From contig NZ_PDKG01000003.1 in the NCBI RefSeq assembly GCF_004116725.1, forward strand, positions 62,001-126,000: a DNA stretch of 64,000 bases, read 5' to 3'. The notes beneath the pieces were generated by a model, which was given only the letters and a program-made list of their open reading frames with translations, had not been told where the DNA came from and ran no database searches. Origin of the DNA: Arcobacter sp. CECT 8986. GTDB lineage: Bacteria > Campylobacterota > Campylobacteria > Campylobacterales > Arcobacteraceae. The position numbers and the translations under genes are program-made. Positions within the stretch are counted from its first letter, which is position 1. Every line of letters starts with the position of its first letter. Positions 48,324-56,869 of the stretch are shown here, one piece after another.

Positions 48324-49141
48324 CTTTTCACCTCAAAATTAATCTTTTTGAAGAAATCTATAAAATCATAAGAAATATCATAGATTCTCATTGCTTCATC
48401 AATTGCATTTTCATTTTCACTATTAAGTGCTTCTAACCTATATTGAATCCAATTATTAACGATATATTCAGCATTGATGTAGAAATCTAGTGTTGATTGT
48501 TTAGTTTCATTAATGCTATTGCCTAATAGAGAGTGAATATCGTCATAAACTATCCATTCATCTTTAACATATTTTTCAATTTCTGCAAACCTACTTTTAA
48601 TCTTGAATTTTGGGTTTCCAAAAAAAGCTTGAAATTCCTCATTTACATTATTAACCACCTTGTTATAGACTAATGTAGATTTGCAACCAAATAGGGAGTG
48701 AATTAGTTCTAGCGTTGATTTAGTGGATTGATAAATAGCTGTGTCACGATTAGTAGGCACTATAAAGTTAAGATTGAATATCTCATCAAGTCTCATTTTA
48801 CTTATGTGTTGTAATAATTGTTTAGTTTTATCTCCTCCACCACCTATGTCTAATATCTCTACTGTATTTGAATTTGCAAAAGTACGTTGAATTTGCACAA
48901 TTGCATCCTTATATTCAGACACATCATATTTTTTATAGCTTATTTTTTCACTACTCCAAGTGTTATGAGCAGCATTGTCATCAATTTCAACGATATTGAA
49001 CTGTAAGTTCCCTTTTAATTTTTCATCAGCTGTTTTTCTATATATAATTACAGGCATGATATTTTGTGCTGCTGTAGTCTTCCCAACTCCGCCTTTTTCA
49101 GCGGTCGATATGTATAATTCTTTTTTTTGTAATTCTTTCAT
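48320..49141 (-). CDS. ParA/MinD-family ATPase
   Basis: A 273-residue ATPase with deviant Walker A TAEKGGVGKTTAAQNIMP at the N-terminus and a later LNFIVPTNRDTAIYQSTKSTLELI segment, as in ParA/VirC1 proteins. The Walker B equivalent is VEILDIGGGGDKT. No ParB gene or centromere array is evident. I use the ATG at 49141, which has AAGGA seven bases upstream; the frame is open to 49174. It is the first gene of the six-gene membrane operon, suggesting positional control of the transfer apparatus or relaxosome. Confidence 0.85.
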   Translation of the reverse strand: MKELQKKELYISTAEKGGVGKTTAAQNIMPVIIYRKTADEKLKGNLQFNIVEIDDNAAHNTWSSEKISYKKYDVSEYKDAIVQIQRTFANSNTVEILDIGGGGDKTKQLLQHISKMRLDEIFNLNFIVPTNRDTAIYQSTKSTLELIHSLFGCKSTLVYNKVVNNVNEEFQAFFGNPKFKIKSRFAEIEKYVKDEWIVYDDIHSLLGNSINETKQSTLDFYINAEYIVNNWIQYRLEALNSENENAIDEAMRIYDISYDFIDFFKKINFEVKR

Positions 49142-49159
49142 TTTTATTCCTTTTATTTT

Positions 49160-49229
49160 AAACTCTGAAACCAAGATTTCTTTACTAAGGCCACAAAGCA
49201 GAGTTTAAACCGTACGCAGTAGGTTTAAA
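49160..49229 (-). promoter_or_regulatory. Double-hairpin leader upstream of parA
   Basis: AAACTCTG (49160-49167) pairs with CAGAGTTT (49199-49206), and TTTAAACC (49204-49211) pairs with GGTTTAAA (49222-49229). The arms overlap at 49204-49206, so the two hairpins are mutually exclusive, as in attenuators or antisense-RNA targets. The segment up to 49262 is GC-richer than its surroundings. Confidence 0.5.
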
Positions 49230-49262
49230 AAGCTTTGGGGTAACAAGCGAGAGCGCGTTAGG

Positions 49263-49796
49263 CTAACCAGTTACTCTTGGCTTATTAATATAAGAACGCG
49301 GCTTCTTTTTCTTTTCTTCTTGAACTTCATACATCATTTGAAAATAATCTAAATTTGATGGCTCTGTAACTATGTTATTATATGTACTGCTTTTCAGGTC
49401 GTCCTGAAATGGTACCCCGTTAGATACGGGATGCCCTTTTGGTACCTCGTCAACTTTATATATTTTTTCAAATTGGTTCAAAATTTCATTTTTATAATTT
49501 TGATCTATAAATTCACTATCAAAGATCCAGATTGTTTTAAATTTACTATTTTCATCTAGAATTTGAAATCTAAATAAATAATTATGTAAAACAAGCTCTT
49601 TACAAGCTGCTTTAATTGCTTTTTCTCCATCTGTACTCTTATCTGTTAATGTCTTTAAACAAATCTCAAAATTATCACTATAACACTCAAGTATTGCTCC
49701 TAATCCTTTTGCTTTAAGTGATATAATAGGATTAAATAATAATCTCTTATGCACCTGTGCGTAATCTTTTTCTTTTTTGCGTAATTTTATTTGCAT
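49263..49796 (-). CDS. Plasmid replication initiator-like winged-helix protein
   Basis: A 177-residue protein. The N-terminal 100 residues (AQVHKRLLFNPIISLKAKGLGAIL, LTDKSTDGEKAIKAACKELVLHNYLFRF) match the winged-helix domain at the start of many plasmid and phage replication proteins. The C-terminal part is shorter and ends in a basic EEKKKKPRSYINK. In an integrated element it may support transient circular replication after excision. No iteron array is obvious nearby. Confidence 0.7.
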   Translation of the reverse strand: MQIKLRKKEKDYAQVHKRLLFNPIISLKAKGLGAILECYSDNFEICLKTLTDKSTDGEKAIKAACKELVLHNYLFRFQILDENSKFKTIWIFDSEFIDQNYKNEILNQFEKIYKVDEVPKGHPVSNGVPFQDDLKSSTYNNIVTEPSNLDYFQMMYEVQEEKKKKPRSYINKPRVTG

Positions 49797-49898
49797 GATT
49801 TCATTTTTAATTTTTTGATTGAATAATCGATAAGCAGTTATAATGTAGTTATTTGATATAATTGTATCGATTAAAAACCTTTTACTCGGGGATTAATT

Positions 49899-49941
49899 AA
49901 CTCTCTCTTATGTCTCGGCAAAGTCATTTAAAGAGGGAGTT
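49899..49941. terminator. Hairpin between rep-like and AlpA-like genes
   Basis: AACTCTCTCTT (49899-49909) and AAGAGGGAGTT (49930-49940) pair with one G-T wobble, with a 20-base loop. It lies directly after the stop of the AlpA-like gene (leftward), so it may be its terminator or a processing site. Confidence 0.5.
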
Positions 49942-49943
49942 TA

Positions 49944-50168
49944 TTAACTTACTTTTTCTAATTCTTTTTGTTTTAATAATTTTTGGTGTACATAATCTTC
50001 TCCTTTTTCAATATATTCTTGAATTTCACTCCATCTCCAAAATGCTGAACCACCAAATTTATAAACCGATGGAAATTTCAATTCTTTCATTTTGCTATAA
50101 ATTGAAGCTGTTGATATAGGAACAAATTCTTTTACATCTTTAAGTCTTAATAATTTTTCTTCTTTCAT
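49944..50168 (-). CDS. AlpA-like excisionase/regulator
   Basis: A 74-residue helix-turn-helix protein: LLRLKDVKEFVPISTASIY, KFPSVYKFGGSAFWRWSEIQEYIEKG is the AlpA pattern. AlpA controls excision of P4-like elements in E. coli prophages. Paired with the P4-type integrase at the other end it is the likely recombination directionality factor. It is divergent from the regulator gene at 50331. Confidence 0.88.
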   Translation of the reverse strand: MKEEKLLRLKDVKEFVPISTASIYSKMKELKFPSVYKFGGSAFWRWSEIQEYIEKGEDYVHQKLLKQKELEKVS

Positions 50169-50229
50169 AATTTCACCTTTTAATTTTTCTATTATATTCT
50201 TATATTTTACATATAATATAAAATATATA

Positions 50230-50322
50230 TTATAATTCTATATTGTATAAACTTAGAATTTTATTAATTTTGCTATATTTAATGTAATTTTTTATATACT
50301 TTTCTACAATATATAATTATAA
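50230..50322. promoter_or_regulatory. Long-spaced inverted repeat in the divergent alpA/regulator gap
   Basis: Two arms (50230-50247 and 50305-50322) of 18 bases match as an inverted repeat with one mismatch; the cores are attgta and tacaat. Their centres are 75 bases apart, about seven helical turns, so a dimeric repressor could loop the DNA between the two promoters. Confidence 0.5.
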
Positions 50323-50330
50323 GGCTTTAT

Positions 50331-51089
50331 ATGATTAATAAAATTGATAACATTTCAAAACTTTTTGATTTTGCAAATTCAACAGTTTATAAATGGAAAA
50401 AAGAAAAACGCCTAATTCTTAATCTAATTGATAAGTATTTCACTGATGAAGATATTGAGGAATTTTTAAAAACTGGTAAAATTAGTAAACTTGAGGAAAT
50501 AAGTGATTTAGAAGCTCTAAATAATGAAGCAGTAAATATATATTCTCATTTTGTCTTAAACTTAGACCGTAATAGTTTAATACTATTTTTAACTGTTATT
50601 CATCTTTCAGAGAATAAAAATCAAAATATAAATTCAAATTTTATAGAATTAATTTTTGATGCTGATGCAAAAAAAGAAGATAAAATCATATTAATTAATG
50701 AGTTCCAAAAAGTTAAAAACTCTACACTTTTTTTCTATTCAATTAAATATTTAGTAAAGAATAAATTTAAAAAATTTTTAGATGCAACAATAGACAGTAA
50801 ATCTTTACCTTTCCAAGATAATATTGAGTTAAGAATATTGCACACTCAATTATATATAAAAATTTTCTTGAAAAAAGAATATATGGAATTAGAACAATTC
50901 AAAGAAGTAGAAAAAATGAAGAGTGAAAAAGAATATAAAAATAATTTGATTAAAAACTCTAAAACTTCACCAAATGAATTTTATAGCTCTGAAGATACAT
51001 TAGAACTTATGTATTTAGCTTATTTAGAAGTTTTAGTCTTTGGAGAAAAACATATTGAAAGTAGTAACCCTATAGAAATCGATTTTTAA
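50331..51089 (+). CDS. HTH regulator of the element
   Basis: A 252-residue protein with an N-terminal helix-turn-helix (ISKLFDFANSTVYKWKKEKR, then LILNLIDKYFTDEDIEEFL), similar to HTH domains seen in other Campylobacterota regulators. The large helical C-terminal domain is unrecognised and may sense a signal or dimerise. It faces AlpA across a gap with a long inverted repeat, so it may control excision. It is the last element gene before attR. Confidence 0.7.
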   Translation: MINKIDNISKLFDFANSTVYKWKKEKRLILNLIDKYFTDEDIEEFLKTGKISKLEEISDLEALNNEAVNIYSHFVLNLDRNSLILFLTVIHLSENKNQNINSNFIELIFDADAKKEDKIILINEFQKVKNSTLFFYSIKYLVKNKFKKFLDATIDSKSLPFQDNIELRILHTQLYIKIFLKKEYMELEQFKEVEKMKSEKEYKNNLIKNSKTSPNEFYSSEDTLELMYLAYLEVLVFGEKHIESSNPIEIDF

Positions 51090-51146
51090 TAATCTTGACA
51101 AGGTATCAGTTAAATTTCATTATGTGGAATCAAACTGATACTTAAT

Positions 51147-51170
51147 TTTATTACGGTAATCTTTACGGTA
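51147..51170 (+). promoter_or_regulatory. Right arm-type site with two ttacggta copies
   Basis: Identical to the 24 bases at 32522-32545, in the same orientation, 62 bases from attR. Two ttacggta cores lie 12 bases apart. This supports integrase (or excisionase) binding on both arms. Confidence 0.75.
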
Positions 51171-51232
51171 CTATTATTTTAAGTAATTTTTAAAAGCCTT
51201 AAAATAGGGATATTAGAATAACTTTAGGTGTA

Positions 51233-51253
51233 GGACATCTCCACCAATATTAA
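51233..51253 (+). repeat. attR (direct repeat copy)
   Basis: Exact copy of 32400-32420, beginning ggacatctccacca. On excision, recombination with attL would leave a single copy as the ssrA 3' end followed by the DNA at 51254. Confidence 0.95.
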
Positions 51254-51410
51254 ATTTCTAATAAATATATACTACTTTATAAAAATCAATCATCACTATA
51301 TATAACTATTTTGTAAATATAATTTTATTATTTAAATAGATTTTTATTATTATGATATAAATATTATTATAATATAACAATAAATCACCAAATTAAAACA
51401 AGGAATAAAA

Positions 51411-52541
51411 TTGAATAAAAAACTAATTATAAGTGGAGCAGCTGTATTAATTATTGCTGGAGGAATATTTACAAAAAATAGTATTGTAAAGAGTCAATTT
51501 GAAGAAGAAGTACAAAAAGAAGTATCTATGAACCCTTCAATAAATTCTATTGATGGAGATTATTTTTGTAGTGGTATATTTACTACAAAATGTGGTATAG
51601 ATGATGTAAAAATATTAATGCAAGATAGAAGATTAAATAATATAAAATTAACAGCTAATACTATTGAAATTGATAATGTTACTGCTGCAAATAAATTCCA
51701 ATCTATTCAATCACCTGAACCAACTGAAGTATTAAAAGGTTTAATGAAAATAAATGATAATTACACTTTCACAATTGAAGGTTTAAAACTAAGTGTAAAT
51801 CAAGATGATGAAAAGTTTATAAAAGAACTAAAAGCAAAAGCTCAAAAAGAGTTTAGTAAAACTGATTATACATTTTTTGAAAAACTTGTAGACCTTTACG
51901 CAGAAGATGGTATCGATATGAATAGTTATGTTTCTGTAAATAATGAAGGTTTATTATCTTTAAAATCAAATTTAAAAGGTATTGGATTATCTTTAGATTT
52001 TGAAACAAATATAGATTTTGAAAAAGATGACATAGAAAATGCAAATAGATATACACTTATGAGATCTTTACTATCTACAAAAATAGATGATTTTTCTTTA
52101 AATGCAGAAGCTGTTGAGTATTCTGTTCCTGAACTTGCAGCCTTTGCTTTAAAATTACCTATTCAAAATAGTAGATACAAACAAAGAAGATTTGAAAGAA
52201 ATTTACAAAAATTAGGGATTAATAGTAACTTTAGTGATTTTTCAGGCAAAGACATTGAGAAATTTTTCAATTCTGATAATGCAAAAAATATTAGTGATAA
52301 AATAACTACACAAATAGAAAATAATTTAAGTATGTTTATAAGAGATAAAAAAACAACAGAGTATATTCATAAATTATTAAATGATATAAGTGAAAAAATA
52401 ACAGCACTTGGAAAAGATGATGATGATTCTGTAAAAATCAGATTATCAACAAATAACAAATCTATTCAAGAACTTTCAAATGAAATTCAAACTCAAGGAA
52501 AATTAGACTTAGAAGATAGTCTAAATATATCTATAAACTAA
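51411..52541 (+). CDS. Exported protein of unknown function
   Basis: A 376-residue protein with an N-terminal signal anchor (LIISGAAVLIIAGGIFTKNS) and two cysteines (DYFCSGIFTTKCGI) that could form a disulfide. The rest has AsmA- or DUF945-like alternating strands but no clear motif. It begins at TTG with AAGGA seven bases upstream. It was the native neighbour of ssrA before insertion. Confidence 0.7.
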   Translation: MNKKLIISGAAVLIIAGGIFTKNSIVKSQFEEEVQKEVSMNPSINSIDGDYFCSGIFTTKCGIDDVKILMQDRRLNNIKLTANTIEIDNVTAANKFQSIQSPEPTEVLKGLMKINDNYTFTIEGLKLSVNQDDEKFIKELKAKAQKEFSKTDYTFFEKLVDLYAEDGIDMNSYVSVNNEGLLSLKSNLKGIGLSLDFETNIDFEKDDIENANRYTLMRSLLSTKIDDFSLNAEAVEYSVPELAAFALKLPIQNSRYKQRRFERNLQKLGINSNFSDFSGKDIEKFFNSDNAKNISDKITTQIENNLSMFIRDKKTTEYIHKLLNDISEKITALGKDDDDSVKIRLSTNNKSIQELSNEIQTQGKLDLEDSLNISIN

Positions 52542-52548
52542 AAACTTT

Positions 52549-52582
52549 GTTGCTGTAAATAATTAATTTAATTTGCAGCAAC
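52549..52582 (+). terminator. Stem-loop after the exported protein gene
   Basis: GTTGCTGTAAAT pairs with ATTTGCAGCAAC (one wobble) around ten bases, eight bases past the stop codon. The 3' T-tract is weak. Confidence 0.6.
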
Positions 52583-52673
52583 ATATTTCATTACAATTTG
52601 TAATTATTTTTCATTAAAACAACCTTTCTTGTTATAATATTTTTAATTTGAAAAATCAAAGAAGGAAATAATA

Positions 52674-53000
52674 GTGGATGGAAAAATAATGGTAACTTAT
52701 AAAATTGTATGTAAAAATGACTTCAACCTAGAACTATCAATAGAAAAACTACTATCAAATGAAAAAATTGCAAGAGCAATAAAAAATGAGTTTGCAAAAG
52801 GTGTTAGAAATATAGAGTTATTTACAAAAGAAAATAGCAAAATATTTATTGAAACAAAAAAAGAGTTATATCAATTTGAAGTAAATAAAGATGACTTTGC
52901 TGATTTGATTTCACTAGCTGAAGAAGATGCAACGGCAAGAAAACTTGTGAAAAAAGATTGTTCATATATAGAACTTGTAGATATTCAAACAACAAATTAA
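52674..53000 (+). CDS. Small unknown cytoplasmic protein
   Basis: A 108-residue protein of mixed helices and strands, not recognised. It has a GTG start with AAGGA seven bases upstream; an in-frame ATG lies at 52689. No membrane segment or motif. It stands between the exported protein and the peptidase, with its own promoter-like ttataatat at 52632-52640. Confidence 0.65.
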   Translation: MDGKIMVTYKIVCKNDFNLELSIEKLLSNEKIARAIKNEFAKGVRNIELFTKENSKIFIETKKELYQFEVNKDDFADLISLAEEDATARKLVKKDCSYIELVDIQTTN

Positions 53001-53065
53001 AAATTTTCTACTCATTTTCTCAATTTATTTTATATAATTATATTATTACATTATGAGGGATGAGA

Positions 53066-54097
53066 ATGGATGATTTCTATGATATATTAAAACAGCTTGT
53101 AAGAATACCAAGTGTTGTTGGAGCTGAACACTCTTTTTTTATGTTTTTGAAAAGAGAACTTGAAGATATTGGTATAAAAGTAGAATATTATGATGGACTA
53201 CTTGTAGCAAAAGGAGAAAATCCAACAAGTGGATATATATCTGCTCATGCAGATAGGCATGGTCTTATTTGTACAGGTGAAGGTGAATTTCAATATGCAG
53301 CTTTTATCACTAAAAATAAAGCTGACTTAAAAGGTAACTCAAATTCTGAACAACTGCTACAAAACTTTGAGACAAGATTTATAAATCAAAAAGTTCAAGC
53401 TTATGAGCCATTTAGTGGAAACTACCTTGGTCTTGGTGTAATTAAAGATGCTTTTTTATGTAATAGAAGAAAAAATATTATCTTTAAAGTAGATGGATTA
53501 GACTATCTTTTTCCTGGAACTCCTATTGCTTTTATGGACAAACTAAAAATATATGATGATAAAATTTCTGCACAAATAGACAATGTATTAAGTGTAGCGA
53601 TGATTATTTATCTATATCAGTTAGGTTATAAAGGTACTGCATTTTTTACAGCAGCAGAAGAAGCTGGAAAAAGTTGGAGATTTTTGCTTAAATACTTTAA
53701 AAGATTTGATATTAATACAAATGAACTTTTAGTTTTAGATACAAGTCCATATAAAAATGTAGAAGATATCAATAGACTTGATGTAGTTTTAAGAAATAGA
53801 GATGAAAATGCTTTTTTCCGTTCTCCTTTAAAAGCAAAAATAAAAAAGATAGTTTTAAAAAATAAAATAAAATATCATTATAAAGATGCTCACATAAAAA
53901 ATATAATGAAACAACAAAATACAAAAGTATCACTTGGTGTTACAGAACTTGGAAGAATTATAAAAGAGAGTAAAAATACAATTCAAGGAACAACCCTACA
54001 AGTACCAACTATTGGCTATCATACAGTAGAAGAGACAACTACAATAAAATCTATAAAAGCAATGATTGAGATATTAAGTAGTCTATATTTAAAATAA
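53066..54097 (+). CDS. M42/M20-type aminopeptidase-like metallopeptidase
   Basis: A 343-residue peptidase. Metal-ligand positions appear as YISAHADRHGL (about 70), KISAQIDNVLSV (about 170), TAAEEAGKSW (catalytic Glu pair) and VLDTSPYKN; VPTIGYHTVEETT gives the final His. The M42 family are dodecameric aminopeptidases. I use the ATG at 53066 because GAGGG lies six bases before it; the ATG at 53060 abuts that sequence. The Asp after His (H-x-D) is present, so the enzyme is probably active. Confidence 0.8.
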   Translation: MDDFYDILKQLVRIPSVVGAEHSFFMFLKRELEDIGIKVEYYDGLLVAKGENPTSGYISAHADRHGLICTGEGEFQYAAFITKNKADLKGNSNSEQLLQNFETRFINQKVQAYEPFSGNYLGLGVIKDAFLCNRRKNIIFKVDGLDYLFPGTPIAFMDKLKIYDDKISAQIDNVLSVAMIIYLYQLGYKGTAFFTAAEEAGKSWRFLLKYFKRFDINTNELLVLDTSPYKNVEDINRLDVVLRNRDENAFFRSPLKAKIKKIVLKNKIKYHYKDAHIKNIMKQQNTKVSLGVTELGRIIKESKNTIQGTTLQVPTIGYHTVEETTTIKSIKAMIEILSSLYLK

Positions 54098-54194
54098 ATT
54101 GACACTATATTTTTATCATATATTCTTTATTTTTACTTAAAAAGTCACATTAAAATCCTTTTGTAAGTGTATAATTTTTACAAAGGGGTTGAAA

Positions 54195-54389
54195 ATGAAA
54201 ATAGTTTATTGCTTTGTTTTACTGTTTATCGCGAGTTCTTTCTATATAGTGCCAAAATATTTTCAGGTAAACTATATAACATCTAATTACTGTAATCAAG
54301 AGAAAAAAGGTATTTTTGAAGTGAAACAAAAGAGTCACTTTTTAATAGAAAAGTATAGACACGCAGTATGTAATAATATAAATTTATAA
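54195..54389 (+). CDS. Small exported protein
   Basis: A 64-residue protein with a signal sequence (IVYCFVLLFIASSFYIV) and a short periplasmic part with two cysteines (SNYCNQEKK, HAVCNNI). The ATG at 54195 follows GGGG at six bases. Function unknown. Confidence 0.6.
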   Translation: MKIVYCFVLLFIASSFYIVPKYFQVNYITSNYCNQEKKGIFEVKQKSHFLIEKYRHAVCNNINL

Positions 54390-54392
54390 GTA

Positions 54393-54650
54393 TTATTTCA
54401 TCTCTTGCATTTTTTCATACACATTTATTCTATCCAATTGTGTACTAACTTCTAATTGTTCGTACCATTGATTATATTTAGATATTATTTCATCTACATT
54501 TTTAGTTTCACTTTGAATTGTAATATGAAATTTATTTAGCATATCAAGTAATGGTTTAGAAAATTTTTGAGTTTTTTTATATTTAATCTGTTGTAAGAAA
54601 GCTTTATTTTGCTCTATATTTGCTATAACTTCTTGTTTCGTAGTAAACAT
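54393..54650 (-). CDS. Small helical protein
   Basis: An 85-residue cytoplasmic protein predicted to be nearly all helix, with two or three amphipathic segments. The ATG at 54650 has GGGAG five bases upstream; the frame is open to a TTG at 54662. It is next to the chemoreceptor on the same strand but separated by 100 bases. No family recognised. Confidence 0.65.
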   Translation of the reverse strand: MFTTKQEVIANIEQNKAFLQQIKYKKTQKFSKPLLDMLNKFHITIQSETKNVDEIISKYNQWYEQLEVSTQLDRINVYEKMQEMK

Positions 54651-54748
54651 TATATCTCCCAATAAATATTATACATACTTAATAATAGCATTTTATATAA
54701 AATAATAGTTTAAATAGTTAAGTTAATTAAAAAAAGCAGTGAGAAAGT

Positions 54749-56719
54749 TTAAAAACTTTCCCACTCATCATCACTATCCTGTTTTGCAGTGAAGACTTTA
54801 CTCTCTTGTTTTTCTTTTTTTACTTCTTTAAATTCTTGTTTTGGTGTAGAAGGTTTATAAGATTTCTCTTCTTTTTTTACTTCTCTTACTTTTACACTCT
54901 CTTTTCCCAAGAACTCTTTAGAGTTAGCATCAGATACAATCTCTTTTGCTATTCTATCTGTTTGTTCTGCTATCTCATGTGTTTGTGTTGCTATTGATGC
55001 ATTTTGTTGTGTTTGTTGGTCTAAGTGTGTTACTGCATCATTGATTTGCGTGATTCCTGTCTCTTGCTCTTTACTTGCGTTTGCTATCTCTTGTATCATT
55101 TTATTTGAGCTTTCTATATTTTCCAATAGTTTATCATACCCTTGTATCATCTCACCACTTATATTTTTACCTTCATTTGCTTTTTGTGTTGCATTTTCTA
55201 CAAGTTCTTTTATCTCTTTTGCTGCTTCTGCACTTCTTCCTGCAAGATTTCTTACTTCTTGTGCTACAACTGCAAATCCTTTTCCTGCTTCTCCTGCTGT
55301 TGCTGCTTCTACTGCTGCATTTAGTGATAAAATATTTGTTTGGAATGCTATTTGGTCAATCACGGTAATTGCTTCTTCAATAGAGTTTACTTGAGTATTT
55401 ATTTCATCCATTGCAACTGTTGTTTTAGTTGCAAGTGTTTGTCCTGTTTTTGCTGATTGGATTAGGTAATCTGCGTTACTACTCATTTTTGCTATATTTT
55501 CAGAACTATTTATAATTGTACTAGTAATCTCTTCCAGTGCTGCTGCTGTCTCTTCTAGACTTGCTGCCGCTTCATTTGAGCTTCTATTTAAAATATCTAC
55601 ATTTGAAATAAGATTATCAGATGCTTTATCTAAAGTAACACCAATTGTCAATGAATTTTTTAAAAGTCCCGAAATCTCATCAGTTAAGAAGTTTACATTA
55701 TTTATAAATTCAAGCATATACCCTTCAACATCTTTAGTTGGCACTTTATTTACAAATTTATAGTTACTAAACTCTTTTAGAAGTATTGAAACGCTATCCA
55801 TATTTGACTTGAAGTTTAGAAGCATCATATTTAATGCATCTCTTAATTGTACAAGTTGTGGATTACTAGCTTCAGTTGTCAGTTGTACATCTAGATGTCC
55901 TTTTTTTATCTCTTCTACTACATCTAGTGCATCACTTACTGCTTTATTATCTTTTTTCAACCCTTCATTTATTTTTGAGATATTCTCATTTATTACTTTT
56001 GCCATTTGGGCAAATTCATCTTTGCCAATAGCATTTAAAGCTTTAACTTCATGAGTTTCTCTATTTATAAAAGCAAAGAATGATAATAATCCTTCTTTAA
56101 AGTCTTCAAGTTTTCTAACAATAGAAGAAGCTATTAAAGAAGAGAAACTAATAAATATAATTAAAGATAAAACGACAAGAATAATTAACGCAGTATTTAA
56201 AGAACTTTGTGCATTATCTTTAAATATTTTTGCATTTTCATTAATTTTTACTAATTCAGATTCAAGAACTGAACCAACATTTGCCATAGTTTTTATACTT
56301 TCATATACACTTTTTGACTCATCTTTTACACCATTTGCAAACTCACTTATTCTTTCATTTGCAAATAAATCAAATAAGGTTATGTACTTACTAGATAAAT
56401 CAATTATTTTGTCAGCAAGTTTTATATCTTCTTTAATTTGAAGAGTATTTTTAAATGCTTTTACATTTTTATTTAAAGTTGAGAATTTTTCTCTAACTTC
56501 ATCTGCAGTATTTTCATTAGGACTTCTTAAAAACTGATAAACTGCAATTCTTCCTTTTAATATATCTTGTACAAAAACACCCGTTGCAACTTCTTCTTTT
56601 ACTGCATGATTTACTTTTGAATTATAGTAGTTATATAGTAAGCCTGCAATAATTATATTCAATATAAATAATACAGAAAAAGACATCAACTTCTTACCTG
56701 TGCTAAAATTATTTAACAT
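54749..56719 (-). CDS. Chemoreceptor with helical-bundle sensor and CheR-docking tail
   Basis: A 656-residue transmembrane receptor: helix ([22 protein letters not shown]), a helical periplasmic domain of about 150 residues like HBM or 4HB sensors, a second helix ([19 protein letters not shown]), a HAMP-like region and the methyl-accepting domain with [21 protein letters not shown] flexible Lys/Glu/Ser-rich tail ends in EWESF, matching the xWxxF pentapeptide that docks CheR and CheB. The tail and the sensor distinguish it from the other two receptors. Confidence 0.93.
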   Translation of the reverse strand: MLNNFSTGKKLMSFSVLFILNIIIAGLLYNYYNSKVNHAVKEEVATGVFVQDILKGRIAVYQFLRSPNENTADEVREKFSTLNKNVKAFKNTLQIKEDIKLADKIIDLSSKYITLFDLFANERISEFANGVKDESKSVYESIKTMANVGSVLESELVKINENAKIFKDNAQSSLNTALIILVVLSLIIFISFSSLIASSIVRKLEDFKEGLLSFFAFINRETHEVKALNAIGKDEFAQMAKVINENISKINEGLKKDNKAVSDALDVVEEIKKGHLDVQLTTEASNPQLVQLRDALNMMLLNFKSNMDSVSILLKEFSNYKFVNKVPTKDVEGYMLEFINNVNFLTDEISGLLKNSLTIGVTLDKASDNLISNVDILNRSSNEAAASLEETAAALEEITSTIINSSENIAKMSSNADYLIQSAKTGQTLATKTTVAMDEINTQVNSIEEAITVIDQIAFQTNILSLNAAVEAATAGEAGKGFAVVAQEVRNLAGRSAEAAKEIKELVENATQKANEGKNISGEMIQGYDKLLENIESSNKMIQEIANASKEQETGITQINDAVTHLDQQTQQNASIATQTHEIAEQTDRIAKEIVSDANSKEFLGKESVKVREVKKEEKSYKPSTPKQEFKEVKKEKQESKVFTAKQDSDDEWESF

Positions 56720-56869
56720 AAGCCTCCCTAGTATAAAATTTTATGTAAATTTTATAGCAAAGAGACATAAAATATACTTATTATTTGTAATTTAGCCATT
56801 AATTTTGTATATTTTTTATAGTTGGAATGTATTTTTGTCACAAAAAGATTATAAAATGACTTTTTATCG

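Larger units (their letters stand above)
32400..51253. mobile_element. Integrative (probably mobilizable) element in the 3' end of ssrA
   Basis: The element is bounded by an exact 21-bp direct repeat (32400-32420 and 51233-51253) overlapping the tmRNA 3' end. It starts with a P4-type integrase and ends with an AlpA-like gene and a regulator. It carries replication-initiator-like, ParA, HUH relaxase-like and accessory genes, but no coupling protein or VirB4 ATPase, and no phage structural genes. I therefore infer a mobilizable rather than self-transmissible element. Cargo sits mainly at 33.8-38.0 kb and 40.6-43.0 kb. Confidence 0.93.
51090..51410. other. Gene-free right boundary of the element and chromosomal junction
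   Basis: This 321-base stretch has no gene. It holds the right arm block (51147-51170) and attR (51233-51253), then AT-rich chromosomal DNA with the presumed promoter of the gene at 51411. Between the arm block and attR is taaaagccttaaaat, of no clear meaning. Confidence 0.8.

Noticed and set aside
32400-51253. Prophage
   Set aside because: No capsid, terminase, tail or lysis genes; the relaxase-like, ParA and T4SS-like genes fit a conjugative or mobilizable element better.
55041-55394. Open frames on the plus strand inside the chemoreceptor gene at 54749-56719
   Set aside because: They are shadows of the conserved signalling domain in another frame, with low-complexity Leu/Ser/Phe-rich products.
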